NCBI RefSeq assembly: GCF_900700375.1
Contig: NW_021629784.1
Coordinates: forward strand, 1,240,001-1,304,000
Origin: Denticeps clupeoides
Taxonomy: Eukaryota; Chordata; Actinopteri; Clupeiformes; Denticipitidae
Length of the DNA stretch: 64,000 nucleotides
Direction: 5' to 3'
A program made the position numbers and the translations under genes. Shown piece after piece: positions 21,959 through 32,975 of this stretch. How positions within the stretch are numbered: the stretch's first letter is position 1; every line of letters begins with the position of its first letter. Under the pieces are notes generated by a model that worked only from the letters and a program-made list of their open reading frames with translations, was not told where the DNA came from and ran no database searches.

Positions 21959-22740
21959 TTAAATGAATTCTGAAAAGCAAACTTAAAACCCAGAAACCTA
22001 TGCTGGCCCAGCTGACTTTCTTATTCAAAACAGGCGAAAAGAAGAGTCATTCACCACCTGGATGTCCCTCAAATCGTGGAGAGATGAAGGCTCGGGCCTC
22101 CTCCGGAGAGGAGAACGTTTTCTCGGTATTCAGATGGGTCGAGCAGGATACAGGATGCCGAACTTCACCCCCTCCATCCCGCGGAGCTGCCGTCTGACGT
22201 CATTAAATGCAGCCCGAGCCTTAGCTACTTTAGCCGTGAAGTCTGGGAAGACCGAGATTGACATGTCGTTTATCTGGATACGATGCTTCTCTCGGACAAG
22301 ACGCAGGATATTTGCACAGTCCTGGTTGTAGTGGAAGCGGCCACGATGGGGGTGGATTCTCCTGCCTGGGCCCTGGAAGAAAGGATCGGTGCGCCCTGTC
22401 CAGCAGTGGAGCTTCATTCAACTCAAAAGCCTGCTGAAGTAGTGACGAGACGAAGGTTGTGGAGCAGATCTGAGCCTCAGGAACTCCTATTATTCTGACG
22501 TTGTTCCTCCGCGTCGTCGCACGTATTCTGCACCATTTCAGTCAGTGTTGTAAGGCGACCTACTTCTTCCTGCAGACGTGTAATATCGTCAGTGCATGTC
22601 GAGATGCTTTCTTCCACGTTGTTCACTTTAACGCCGAGTCCGGACAGCTCCGTAGTAACAGTCCCCCTGTTCTCCTTCAGCTCGGACCGGACCGCTCTTA
22701 TGTCCGATGTAATAGAAGCCAGCTCACTCTCCCACACCGC

Positions 22741-23099
22741 CCGGACCTCGGCAATTTAAAATATCCTCCCTTGAAACGCATTAATTCGATGAAATCGAGT
22801 CTTTATTTAATCAGTTTTACGTATTTACTGGTTCATACTTCTGCCACCAGTCCAACATGCAGAAGGGAGTAAAATGTAAAAGTGTAATACACCTTTATTG
22901 GGGCGCGGTTCCGTGAGCAGGGGGGCGGGGCTTGCGCACCCACCTGCCGCGTCTACCCGCCTCACGACATTCGGGACTTCAGCGGTGTCTACAGTATGTG
23001 TGTGTTTTCTGTAACTAATCGCCACTGAGTGTCACTTTTTAATCAGAATCTTTATTGTCATTGTAACAAGTAGAGCTGAGACTGAAAATTCCTTCTTCA
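22741..23099. other. No gene seen
   Basis: Sequence 5' of the L1 ORF1, repeated at 47664-48022. GC-rich around 22900-22980. Possibly L1 5' UTR followed by host sequence. Confidence 0.4.
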
Positions 23100-23480
23100 C
23101 GGGGTCTCCGATTCCAATCAACTCTGTTCTGTCCCTGGCTGGTGGAACAACCTGCCCTCCTCCACACGACTAGCCGAGACTACCACCACTTTTAAGAAGC
23201 AGGTGAAAACCCTCTTATTCAAAAAGTATTACAGACAAATCTAACACTTACACACGCACATGCGTACACATTGCACAAAACAATACAATATATATATATA
23301 TATTTATATATATAATTTTTTAACAATCTCCGAGCATGCTCTTTGCTGACAAGTTCGGCCTTATCAGGGCTCTTAGTTTTGTAAACTCAAAATTCTATAG
23401 AAATCGAACGAGAATTGCTGGTGTCTTCCTCTTGTAAGTCGCTTTGGATAAAAGCGTCTGCTAAATAAAGTAAAGTAAAG
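23100..23480 (+). mobile_element. L2-like LINE 3' end
   Basis: Encodes the C-terminal tail WWNNLPSSTRLAETTTTFKK-type pattern of L2 ORF2, with a stop after LLFKKYYRQI. It ends with the AAGTCGCTTTGGATAAAAGC tail and (AAAGT)n repeats. Copy at 48023-48403. Confidence 0.7.
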
Positions 23481-23486
23481 CTGTCT

Positions 23487-23552
23487 GTCAGTCTCTCTCT
23501 CTCTCTGTCTCTCTCTCTGTCTGTGTGTGTGTGTCTGTGTGTGTGTGTGTAG
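23487..23552. repeat. (CT)n/(GT)n microsatellite
   Basis: Runs of TCTCTCTC and TGTGTGTG. Repeated at 48410-48475. Confidence 0.95.
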
Positions 23553-23559
23553 AATCAGA

Positions 23560-23990
23560 TTTCAATCTATGGGAATGCTAGAAGCGCGTTTTAGCATTAG
23601 CATCGCATACACTGTGCGGTTTTCCAGAGCAAGTGACCAGACTCCTGCTCACGGAACCGCGATCGTTTCCCTCCTGCTGAGTGTCGGATTTCCACGTTCA
23701 TACGAAACGATCATATCAAGGCACGGGCCAATAAACTATAAGACATGACATGAGACTATGCGTTTAACTATGATACATTGTTCTATATTTATTATGACAT
23801 TTTGCATTGTGTATTGATTTATGCATTTATCGTTCATGTTTGCTATATGTAATATCCTTATTTAATACATGTATAATTATTTTGGCTTGGAAAGCCACAC
23901 ATCTTTTTTGCCACTCATCTCCTCCTCCAGTTTTCAAACTTTACACATGAATCCGGCCTATGGCTGTGGGGTGTGCTTGTGCTTTTCTAA
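23560..23990. other. No gene seen
   Basis: Unique-looking AT-rich sequence repeated only in unit 2; short open frames without recognisable motifs. Confidence 0.4.
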
Positions 23991-24560
23991 GCAATACGTG
24001 ACTCCGCCCGTGTGCCACACCTAGCCTTTTTTCCCATTGACTTAACATGGGACCACATTTTGACGGGCTCTCACAACCACAATTTTTAGGTTAGACACCC
24101 GAAACTCAATATCCAGCACCTTCATGACCCCCTCTTTGCATTCAACCCCTTTTTTCCCTAATGGCCACGCCCACGCTCCTCCTTTTCATTCCCTTTTTAT
24201 CCCCATTTACTTATAATGGGAACTTTAACCCATTCTAATTTCAACACATTGACATGAAACTTTGTACACACCTTCATCTGAGGCCAACTTAATTTTCTAG
24301 TACCTCCTACGACTAGGCCACCCCCACAATCCTCACTTTCATCCCCTTTGTTCCCATTCACTTATAATGGGCGTCTCTGCCATCCGAACAGGTCATGCCC
24401 CTGGGCCCCTATTGCAAGTCCCTCCTACGAATAGGCCACGCCCCTCTAAAGGAGAGACCGCGCCCTTAGAAAACTACTACATGCCTGAACAGACCATGCA
24501 TGTAGACGAAAAATGACCCCTACGAGAAGCCACTCCCCTTGACAAATTTTGGTCTCAGCA
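23991..24560. repeat. Degenerate tandem repeat with CCCATT...AATGGG palindromes
   Basis: Three similar palindromic motifs (CCCATTGACTTAACATGGG near 24035, CCCATTTACTTATAATGGG near 24202, CCCATTCACTTATAATGGG near 24353) are spaced about 150-170 bp apart, with repeated GGCCACGCCC-type boxes between. Copy at 48914-49483. Resembles an old satellite-like or MITE-derived repeat. Confidence 0.5.
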
Positions 24561-24750
24561 AAGACAACGCCTAATTTGAAAATTTTAATTAGCCAAACAG
24601 ACCATGCCCATGGACCAACCCTTTACACAAGATTATCTAATGTAAAAATTATTCTTCTTATTTCCTTTTTTATTTTGTTTTGCCTTCCAAGCCAAAATCG
24701 AAGTTTGTTCACGAACTTCCCTTTTCTAGTTTCTTCATTTAGTGATCAGA

Positions 24751-26813
24751 ATGCAGAACAAGATGATGATGATGATGATGGTGGTCCTTTCCATCGTTCC
24801 CATCCTTGAATCTGGAGTATTCACAGATGCCGGCAAAGGTGAATTTTATACCCCACTCTGTAAAAATCTATATTTATATTAATGTCCTTTTTTCTAATAT
24901 AGACAAATCAATTTTCATTCATTCACATGTGCATCATTTTAGGAACTTAAATATTAATCTTTATTTAGGCCTGTCAGTATGACCATTTACTATTGTGCTG
25001 GGAACACGCTTTTGGCTCCCTGTGGGTAGCTGTTGAAACTGGAGATTCGACATATCGGATTCGCATGATCCGACATATCGGATGCATCGGTGCCTCCAAC
25101 AGTGGTCGGGAAATCCTATAAAAAGGCGAAGAAAATCATGTGTTATGTTAAAGGGAATGTGAAGCCCACACAACGCACAGAAACAATGGAGAACCCAGGC
25201 CAAACCTACAGGTCGCCCACAAATTGGGCCCAAAGTTGGAAAAGTAAAAACATGTTTTTGCAATTTGAGCTGACTGGGTTGAGACTTCATGCCATGTCGT
25301 ATGTAGCTATGGGTCACGCGCATTTACCAAAAGATCCAAAAACCGAACTTTACATTTTAAATTAATTTAAGTTTTGACACATGGCTTTCCATGAGTTACG
25401 GATCATGTAAAAAAAAGTGTGAACTGGTGGGGAAAGTTAGTTAGTTAGTTAATTAATTTATTAAGTGCTGCCAGCATTGCTGAAGAGGGGTTGAGGGTCA
25501 GAGATCAGACCGTACACCAAAAACTACATCTAATCAGTCATATAGATGATGCACAAGAAAGCCTGCAAACAGTTTGCTTAATACATGGATTACCATCCTG
25601 TGGTCTGATGAGACGAGGATCAACTTATTTGGTTTAGATGGTATAATGTGTGGTGGCAACCAGGTGAGACAAGTCTGTCTTGCCTAGAGTCCAGCATGGT
25701 GAAAGTGTACACGGTGCACACAACAAAATGTGTCCCCTGCTTTTATCCATCACCCTTGGTGAGCAGTGGGCCGTCATGACAGGCGTGTGTCTCTTTTTTT
25801 TTGGTTTTGGTGATATATTAAACAGGTCGCGGCTTTTAAACTATTGAAATCTTTTATATATTTTTTTAATATATCTTTTAATCTCCAGCATTTCTGTTTC
25901 TGTAACTGTGTAGATCTGTCATGTTGCCTGTTAATGGATTCCAGATCTATAAGAACATTGTGTTGTAATAATTATTGAATGTACTGATACAGTACATTTC
26001 TGGATTTCCTATATTTTAATTTTTTTCCTGCTTGTCTTATTATAGTTATGCTTTTTTTGTTACAGATCAAAGTTTGAAAGGCTTTATATTTCAGCAAAAA
26101 GGCCTGCCAGACAATTTGATTAGAATTGGGATGGGGGACACAGTATTCGATAAAGAAGATCTCCTGCCCCTTAAGCCTTGTTCGGAATCAGCATGGCTGA
26201 GTCCTGGACATTTTATCTGCTGCGAGATGGAAAACGAGCAGGCAGCTGTGATCTGGGTTGGAGATGAAGACCCTCAGCCTGAAGGAATCGTTGATGAGAA
26301 GGTTGAGGTTTTATCAACAAGAAAACTTGGTAAGGAGCGTTTCAATCAGCTTTCTCCCTTTCGTCATTTAGAAGCATTTCATCTGGATGTAGGTCCTCTT
26401 CAGACCTGATATTCATTTGCGGTGATCTGATCGTAAGCGTTCCAGGATGAATTTTAATGATTGATGTTAATATAGCATGATGGTCAGCATCACATTTATT
26501 CACCTTTAATGCAACACACGTTCTCGTTTTAAAACAGAAAACCCTCTGAAGATGATCAGACCTCCAGCCTCCTTCAGGTCCACTTCAGCAGCACCAGACC
26601 AACCAGGTGGGCTTTTACAAACGAATAAAACATTTAATTGGACTGTGTGTGCCTATACTGCCTTATGTTAGAATGATGTATCAGTAGTGTTTTATTTTAG
26701 GTCCATTGAGGAATTCTGCAGCTGGGCGTCCTGTTTTGCACCATCAGACCTCACTGCACATTTATTTCATCATTTACTCTGGTTTCCTTTACTTTTTCTT
26801 ATCTGTTTTATAA
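24751..26813 (+). CDS. Unknown four-exon gene with signal peptide, copy 1
   Basis: Exons 24751-24838, 26066-26329, 26538-26606 and 26701-26813 join in frame. All three introns are phase 1, the usual phase for secreted or surface proteins. The product is about 178 residues. Exon 1 looks like a signal peptide (MQNKMMMMMMVVLSIVPI), with a possible cleavage after the ESG or TDAG region. Exon 2 (88 residues) is the main body, with QQKGLPDNLIRIGMGD, LLPLKPCSESAWLSPGHFI and EQAAVIWVGDEDPQPEG, including three Cys. Exon 3 is Pro/Ser-rich. Exon 4 ends in a hydrophobic tail (IYSGFLYFFLSVL) and stop. The last codons lie in LINE-derived sequence, so the C-terminus may be exonised repeat or a truncation. 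Family not recognised. Duplicated at 49674-51945. Confidence 0.5.
24961..25380. repeat. Repeat-derived sequence in intron 1 of unknown gene
   Basis: Contains a doubled CGACATATCGGAT motif and a segment resembling part of the hairpin-rich element at 20455-21958 ('TTTGTGG/CGACCT' region). In unit 2 the same place received a SINE (50099-50300). No gene seen. Confidence 0.35.
25462..25790 (+). mobile_element. Tc1-like relic plus SINE scrap
   Basis: 25462-25670 matches the Tc1 central region by eye (AGCATTGCTGAAGAGGGGTT, GATGCACAAGAAAGCCTGC, TGGTCTGATGAGACGAGGAT). About 25690-25790 is a piece of the SINE family at 4624-4871. Repeated at 50595-50922. Confidence 0.6.
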
Positions 26814-26905
26814 TTATAACTATCCTATTTACTCCTAATGTTTTTTATCTTTACCCTCAACTTTTATGTTTTTGTTACTAGTTTGCTGTAATGTATTCTT
26901 CTAAC
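26787..26905 (+). mobile_element. LINE 3' noncoding fragment
   Basis: Same sequence as the tail region of the LINE fragments at 14786-15093, 38420-38864 and 63105-63431, here on the plus strand. It overlaps the predicted last exon of the unknown gene. Confidence 0.6.
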
Positions 26906-27239
26906 AATATAAATGCAGACTTTCGCTGCAGCCATCACGCTAGCCGGCAGCGTCACGGACAGACTATGGACACGTGACGTCACAGACCACGTGTTACCAT
27001 AATGGTCAAAAACCTGGCTTAAAACTGGCAGCGTGAAGTAAATAGATTTTAATTCAACCCAAAAGGCTTATTACAAAGACGTTTTTGCTATAATATTAGT
27101 TCGTTTAAGTTCGTTTTGTATACACACAAAACAGTTTCAGTTAGTTTTCGTTTTTTTTTAACTCTTTATTTCAGTTAACGAAAATGCTTTTTCAATTCTA
27201 GTTTTAGTTTTATCGTTCGTTTTCGTTAACTACAATAAC
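26906..27239. other. GC-rich start then AACGAAAA-type repeat, no gene
   Basis: Contains a TGACGTCA near 26976, flanked by CACGTG-like boxes, then a low-complexity stretch of (T)TCGTT motifs typical of a decayed DNA transposon. Repeated at 52038-52371. Confidence 0.4.
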
Positions 27240-27500
27240 CTTGGGCGGAGCCCCGCGCTCCTTCTCGTTCCTGCCACATGTGGTGGTTCATGGCAAGGCC
27301 TGTTCTGAGTGGAACCTGTCCTGGTAAACTGCTGTATGGTCTTGACCATCGTGCTGCAGCGCAGTTTCAAAGTGTTGGCAGTTTCCTTACAGCCAGTGAC
27401 CAGTATGAGAGTGTGAAAGTGACAACACCGATTTTGACACACCGGCTCCCCAGAATATCTCTGTTCCATCCAAGTTTGGACCAAATAAGGAAGAATTAAT
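27240..27500 (-). mobile_element. Tc1-like relic, helix-turn-helix part
   Basis: Minus strand encodes MVKTIQQFTRTGSTQNRP. It is the left outer end of palindrome 2, mirrored at 37915-38165. Confidence 0.6.
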
Positions 27501-28976
27501 GAAGGTCATTATTAGTTGATTTTAATTACCAATTTTTATGTAACCAATATACCTCTTGTTTGTTCTTTCACTGATTAATATTTTATCCTTAAAGATTAGA
27601 ATTACTCAATCATTGTGGCTGTGGCTTTGAACAATGATACTTCCCTTCCTGTAATATTATTACTGTTATTATTGTTAGTGTTATATTATTATTATTATTA
27701 TTTAGGTGTATTGCATGATATACATACAGTGTATAATGTAGCATAAACAATGTTAGTGTTTTTTTTTATCAAGTAACCAACCTTGTATACCAAATTAATC
27801 AAATATTCTACTATACAAATGTATAGAATAGCACCCCTGTACCCCAGCATCCCATGAAGAATGGTTTAAAAATGGTTAAGTATATTTATAATTAACCGAC
27901 TTAATCAAATATAATTAGCATTTGTTTTTACAGTAATTGAAATAGTTACAGTACTGTTAGGGTGGTAACCCTAGAGGGTAACACACTCGCCTATGATCCA
28001 GAAGACCCAGGTTCAAATCCCACTTACTACCATTGTGGGGGGAACTGTCCCTGTAACTACTGATTGTAAGTTGCTCTGGATAAGGGCGTCTGGTAAATGC
28101 TGTAAAATGTAAATGTTACATTTTAAATAGGGTACTTTTAAGTTTTAACCATTTACATTTCCAAGTAATCGTCCCAATTATAGCCCCACTTATACATTTA
28201 CTAAACATGTACTAATTAATACATATTGCTTATCAGGGTAACATGCAGACTAAAAGCATAAAGAGTTTTCCAAGATCATCAGTCCTTGAATGATCCGGTG
28301 TGTATGTGGTATGCAGCACTGCAGGGCATCACAAAGATGCTGTACTATAGATTGCTTGAGGTTTATAATTTCTAAAGCCTATTTCAGATGGCTGAATAAA
28401 TGTAAAAATTAATATTTTTATGCGGACATTAGATTTTTCACTTTCTTGTTCCATATTAATTGAAAAAATGTTCTTTACAATTACAAAAAATGTAACAAAA
28501 TTTTATTTTTTAAAGATGAGAAAAGTTACACTGCTATACAATTAGCCGGAATTTCCATGGTCTGCCAGGTTCTTCACTCTTGACTCTCTTCACTCTCCTC
28601 ATGGGACGCTCCTGGTCACTGATGGTCTGCCCTGTTCGAAAAAAAAATACTGTTATTAATTTATAAAATGCATATGCCACTATAATACTTTATGATCGAT
28701 TCCTTGGTTTCAGATAATAGCAACTGCAAATATGGACCAGTGCTGATCCAGAGAACTTCCAGGCACCTCTCTCCATCTGACAGCTCAGACAGAGAGAGCA
28801 AAAAGGTCAACAGTAGAAGTTCAGGACTTAGTTTATTATAAAACGGAGACAAATAATGATTAATCACTGATGGTACCAAAGTATTAAATCCATTACTGTA
28901 CTATGGAATTATTACTAATGAGATGAAGAGTGATATTACCTGTTCTGCACCAAGCAGTATACAGCCAGACTTACCT
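27501..28976. repeat. Left-arm remnant of palindrome 2: 3' flank of a lost HECT gene
   Basis: Inverted counterpart of the copy C 3' flank (about 36640-37910), and co-linear with about 440-2107 of copy A. The matching frame 28661-28879 repeats the flank frame of the other units. No HECT exon is present: the sequence passes straight from this flank to a HECT promoter at about 28990. A SINE lies at 27960-28112. Confidence 0.8.
27960..28112 (+). mobile_element. tRNA-derived SINE
   Basis: Same family as 14403-14574, with a damaged head (GGTAACCCTAGAGGG) and intact B-box-like GGTTCAAATCC. Shared by unit 2 at 53092-53244, so older than the tandem duplication. Absent from copy A's flank and from the right arms. 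Confidence 0.75.
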
Positions 28977-28999
28977 CAACCGACGTTTGGTGAAACGCG

Positions 29000-29066
29000 C
29001 TTTTATATGCACTGTGACGTCAGACGCCAACAGCTGATTGGTTAAAGCGCCTAATCTCTGATTGGT
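29000..29066 (-). promoter_or_regulatory. Orphan ('ghost') HECT promoter, unit 1
   Basis: Minus-strand TATAAAAG (29000-29007), TGACGTCA (29015-29022) and two ACCAATCAG boxes (29034-29042, 29058-29066) in the same order as the intact promoters. Downstream, where exon 1 should be, the sequence is the gene's own 3' flank: a deletion of about 4 kb removed the whole coding region. The break lies at about 28977-28995. Confidence 0.8.
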
Positions 29067-29185
29067 CAATATCGTTGTACCACTGGCGAGCCCCCCGTCC
29101 GCTCCGCCTCCCCGGCCGCTGGGAACAGGCACTTTATATACAGTATGTATTTAATATATATACAGCATAGATATAAATACACTAG

Positions 29186-29380
29186 ATGCCGCATTCAGCC
29201 TCCCAGCAGGCGTCAGCACCGCCGCTATATTTGAACGGGGTTCCAAGCTTCATTCTAACACGCTGGTCTGACGGTACGGGCGAAAATGCGGGATTTTACA
29301 CCGCGTACCGCTGTAATAACGAAGGAAAAAGGCAGAACGGTTCATTTTATTTTATCATTTCTTTGTTACGAGTCATCTAG
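29186..29380 (+). CDS. Small conserved ORF beside ghost promoter, unit 1
   Basis: Same frame as 6294-6455 (MPHSASQQAS...), here 64 codons because its stop is lost and it runs into LINE sequence. Coding status doubtful. Confidence 0.2.
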   Translation: MPHSASQQASAPPLYLNGVPSFILTRWSDGTGENAGFYTAYRCNNEGKRQNGSFYFIISLLRVI

Positions 29381-29690
29381 ACTCTTCTCTGTCTTGGCCC
29401 CTCGGTGGTGGAATGAAATTCCCCTCGAGGTCAGAACAGCTCAGTATTTTCAATCGGCAGCTCAAGACCTTCCTCTGTAGAGAATATTTAGATTAACTTG
29501 TAACCTTCTTATTGTCTGACTTAGAAACTACAACAGAGTGAATAAAAAGATTGTATTCATAGTTGGGGGTCCTAGTGAACCAGAATCATTTCATCGATGG
29601 TAACATGGAAGAACGTTGTAAGTTTCTCTGGATAAGGGCGTCTGCCAAATGCCTTAAATGTAAATGTAAATGTATAGTGGCTGCTTTTTT
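29365..29690 (+). mobile_element. L2-like LINE 3' end
   Basis: Encodes SRLFSVLAPRWWNEIPLEVR, an L2-type ORF2 C-terminus, followed by the GGATAAGGGCGTCTGCC tail and (AAATGT)n. Fuller than the copy at 6485-6765. Repeated at 54498-54823. Confidence 0.7.
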
Positions 29691-30744
29691 GTGTGCTCAT
29701 TCTGCCCTGACATCATGAGTGCGTGTAGGAAGTACGGACCGCAAATGGAGGAGGCGACTGGAAATTCTTTGACTGGCTGGAGCGACATCTAATAACCATT
29801 TTACAAAGTAGAACAGGAAGAAGAACTGAAGTAGCTCCTTATTAGAATGGTCAGTTCCACCTTAAATTGTGCTCAGCAGGCTGCAGTACTGTATTCAGTT
29901 CAGGAAGGTTTACAGCCAGGAAAAAACGTTTTTAAATCTGAATATGGTGATCATCTGAACATCCTGAACTATTAGAAATGGGATCAAGTGTTACCTGTCT
30001 GGCCCAACACTGTTTTCACTGAACATTTCATGGGAACTGTGTATTGGATTGATGAATTGAACTCTTTTACAAAAAAAAACTACTAGAGTTTAAACTTCTG
30101 GGTCACTGGGTCCAAATAAAGCACATTTCATTCATATAATTGTCAATCCAAGCTCATAATGTCACAGTTCGAAAAAACAAAGATACAAACCAAATCTGCG
30201 CACTAAAATGTGTAATTTACGTTGGGAGATCCTCGGGTTGGAGGCTGGTGTTGATACTGGAGTGCAAAATTTACATCGATGGAAGAAGGACATGAAAAAC
30301 ACAAAGCCCCATATATGTTTATCTGGTTAAATTCAGTATGGTTAAGATATCAGGTTTCACAATATAATTTGTTAATATTTTGTGTATGGAGTAATTGTGA
30401 TTATTACAATAACAATATTGTGATTAGAGCAAAATTTATAACACATTTTTTCTCTCATCAAAATAATTCTCAATCAATGCAGCATGTCAGCAGAACTGTG
30501 CAAGCTGATTATCATGCAACCTGTACTTATGCTTTAGATCTTAAAAATATCATGTTATAGTTTAATGCAATAACACTAACCAAAAGGGACAGACTGGTTT
30601 ACAGGTGACTATCACGGTCACCTTATTCGGCTATTATTTTATCTGAGTTGGTTAGGGCCCATTTACTTCAAATACTTTTTATTTCCAGATTTATGTTCTG
30701 TGCTTGAACAAGGGGAGACAGTAAGTCAGTCACCCATTATAAAA

Positions 30745-31030
30745 AAAGGTAGTTTGCTCAGCAGGACAACGGCCCTAAGCACACAGCCAAGATATGAAAG
30801 GAGTGACTTCAGGACAACTCCAGAGTGGCTTTAGGACAAGTGGCTTCAGGACAAGCCAGAGCCCAGAGTTGAATCTTATTGAACATCTCTGGAGAGATTT
30901 TACATGGCTGTGCACCAACACTTCCTATCCAACCTGTTGGAGCTTCAGAGGCGTTGCAAAGAAGAATGGGCCAATAAAAGCTGAGGCAAGCTTGTGGCAT
31001 ATTCAAAACATATAAAAAAAATGCTGCCAA
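30745..31030 (+). mobile_element. Tc1-like relic, transposase C-terminus
   Basis: Codes for a QQDNGPKHTAK-like stretch and then SQSPELNLIEHLWRDF, the hallmark C-terminal segment of Tc1 transposases (DDE region). It is partly duplicated internally (GGCTTTAGGACAAGTGGCTT). Repeated at 55877-56162. Confidence 0.75.
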
Positions 31031-31059
31031 AGGTGCATCAACAAAGTATTGAGTAAAGG

Positions 31060-31290
31060 CTGTTACATTAAATTTATGGCATTTACCAGACACACTTATC
31101 CAGAACACCTTACAACCAATAGTGACAGAGACAGTTTGTCATTGATATTGTGGAACAACATGATTGACACCAAGGGAGCAGTGTGTGGGGGACGCTGCTT
31201 TGCCCAGTGGCACCTCAGTGGCACCTTGGAGGATCGGGATTCAAACCGACAACCTTCTTAACCGCTAGGCCACCACCACTGGGGTTCGAA
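31060..31290 (-). mobile_element. Composite SINE remains
   Basis: An L2-type tail fragment (ATTTACCAGACACACTTATCC) is joined to the 4624-4871 type SINE (GGCACCTCAGTGGCACCTTG, GGGATTCAAACCGACAACC). Repeated at 56190-56420. Confidence 0.6.
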
Positions 31291-32813
31291 CCTGTGTCTT
31301 CTGGTTCATATATGAACCTGTGTATTCTGGTTCATATATGAACGGAAGGCCTGGTAGGCCTGGTAACATTTTTTTCGTTGTCATTATGGGATGTTGTGTG
31401 TACAATTATGAAAAAGCATTTAATTCATTTTGGAATAAGACTGCAACATAATAAAATGTGGAAAAAGCGATGCGCTGTGAATACTTCCCGGATGCCCTGT
31501 ACGACCTCTCAAGTGGTTCCGGCCATTTTCCCAGGACGCAGGAGGTCCAGAGCTGTTCAGAAAGCTGGACGGAACCAGCTGGAACCTCTGCACGGTCCTT
31601 GCACATACACTACTTGTGAGTAGGAATGGAGGACGGTATGTGCTCCATTCGGCAGTAATGGTTTTGTGGGGCGGAACCAACGTGACGGGGTCGGGTAGAG
31701 GGGGGAAGAGGAGAAGAGGTGCGCGAGTCCCCGCCAGTTATTAAAAGTCCTGGAAACGGGAGCAGAGGAGCGATCTTATTATTCAGAACCCCCAACACAC
31801 ACACGTCTGTTTAATATTACAGCAACATCATAATATACATAAAATCGTGCACATACACGCACACCACACAAGGAAAAAGTAGTGTACATGCAAGCTTTTT
31901 ATGTACACGTGCTAGTAAACGTGGTGTAGATGCACGTTTTTCTTGTTTTCTTGCCATCTCACACTTCATCGCCATAAATATAAACACTAGATGTCGCGTA
32001 AATACGACCGAGCCTTAAATAATTTAACAGAGAAGCGTTTTTTTTCAATCAATCTGCATATGAGTATTTTTTTTCATTCGAAATAAACCTAAACTAAACT
32101 CATACTGCAGAACAATTCAAATACAAACACCACAAAAAGACGAGAAATGTTCTCTGAAAGACCCTGGCAGTCTTCATGATAAACCATGTAGCCTTTACCA
32201 TTCATGCATTAAAATGTACACATTCATACAGAGCAACAGGCATTTATATGGATTTGTAGAGAACTAAAGACAAGGAGCTGTACACAATATTTTTTTAGAC
32301 AAGGAAAATACTTTATTTTTTATATAATTAATATGAAAGAAAAACAAAAAATAACTCTAGATAGGGCCGGTCAATACACAGAGGCATTTTGTATAGATTT
32401 GTCCAGAAGTGTAATATTTAGAGGTGACTACTGATGGGTGCAGATGGAGGAAAGATGTTCTGGTCTGTAACATGAATAACGTTCTATACGGAACACAATA
32501 TTCCGTAACATACAAGATGATAAAATAAAATGTAATTAGTGAACCGTTCTGCCTTATTCCTTCGTTATTACAGCGGTACGCGGTGTAAAATCTCGCATTT
32601 TCGCCCGTACCGTCAGACCAGCGTGTTAGAATGAAGCTTGGAACCCCGTTCAAATATAGCGACGGTACTGACGCCTGCTGAGAGGCTGAATGCGGCATCT
32701 AGTGTATTTATATCTATGCTGTATATATATTAAATACATACTGTATATAAAGTGCCTGCTTATTTAGTTAAATAAATCAATCAGAATTCAGCGCCAGTGG
32801 TACAACGATATTG

Positions 32814-32880
32814 ACCAATCAGAGATTAGGAGGTTTAACCAATCAGCGGTTAGCGTCTGACGTCACAGTGCATATAAAAG
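32814..32880 (+). promoter_or_regulatory. Promoter of copy C: CCAAT x2, CRE, TATA
   Basis: ACCAATCAG at 32814-32822 and 32838-32846, TGACGTCA at 32858-32865, TATAAAAG at 32873-32880, all unchanged from copies A and B. Confidence 0.75.
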
Positions 32881-32975
32881 CGCGTTTCCTACCAGCTTTA
32901 AACATTCTGTGAGAGATTGCAGAAGAAAGAATTTGCTCAGTAGACAGAATAGTAGCAAATTTCCTGAGCAAGAAG

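Larger units (their letters stand above)
19546..22740 (-). mobile_element. L1/Tx1-like LINE, 5' part (unit 1 copy)
   Basis: Minus-strand L1-type element. ORF1 lies at about 22130-22737: a coiled-coil start (MWESELASITSDIRAVRSEL), then a region ending PDFTAKVAKARAAFNDVRR. ORF2 has an endonuclease domain at about 19457-20370 (HLILGGDFNLVLQPN, YSRIDFFFIDS, ISDHSPVQL). ORF1 is frameshifted. The reverse transcriptase part is missing because the element stops near 19546 against hAT sequence. Insertions: SINE 19871-20048 and a hairpin-rich element 20455-21958. Relative to 45987-47665, about 235 bp are lost near 21990-22008. Confidence 0.75.
29691..32519. other. Spacer of palindrome 2
   Basis: Collinear with spacer 1 (6766-8405) except for an insert of about 1.2 kb at 30288-31458 that holds a Tc1 C-terminal fragment and SINE remains, and about 310 bp of AT-rich sequence at 32038-32365. 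No gene recognised. Confidence 0.6.

Noticed and set aside
24961-25365. 120-codon minus-strand and 91-codon plus-strand frames in the intron of the unknown gene
   Set aside because: Frames on both strands of a repeat-derived segment; interrupted by a SINE in unit 2 without other sign of consequence.
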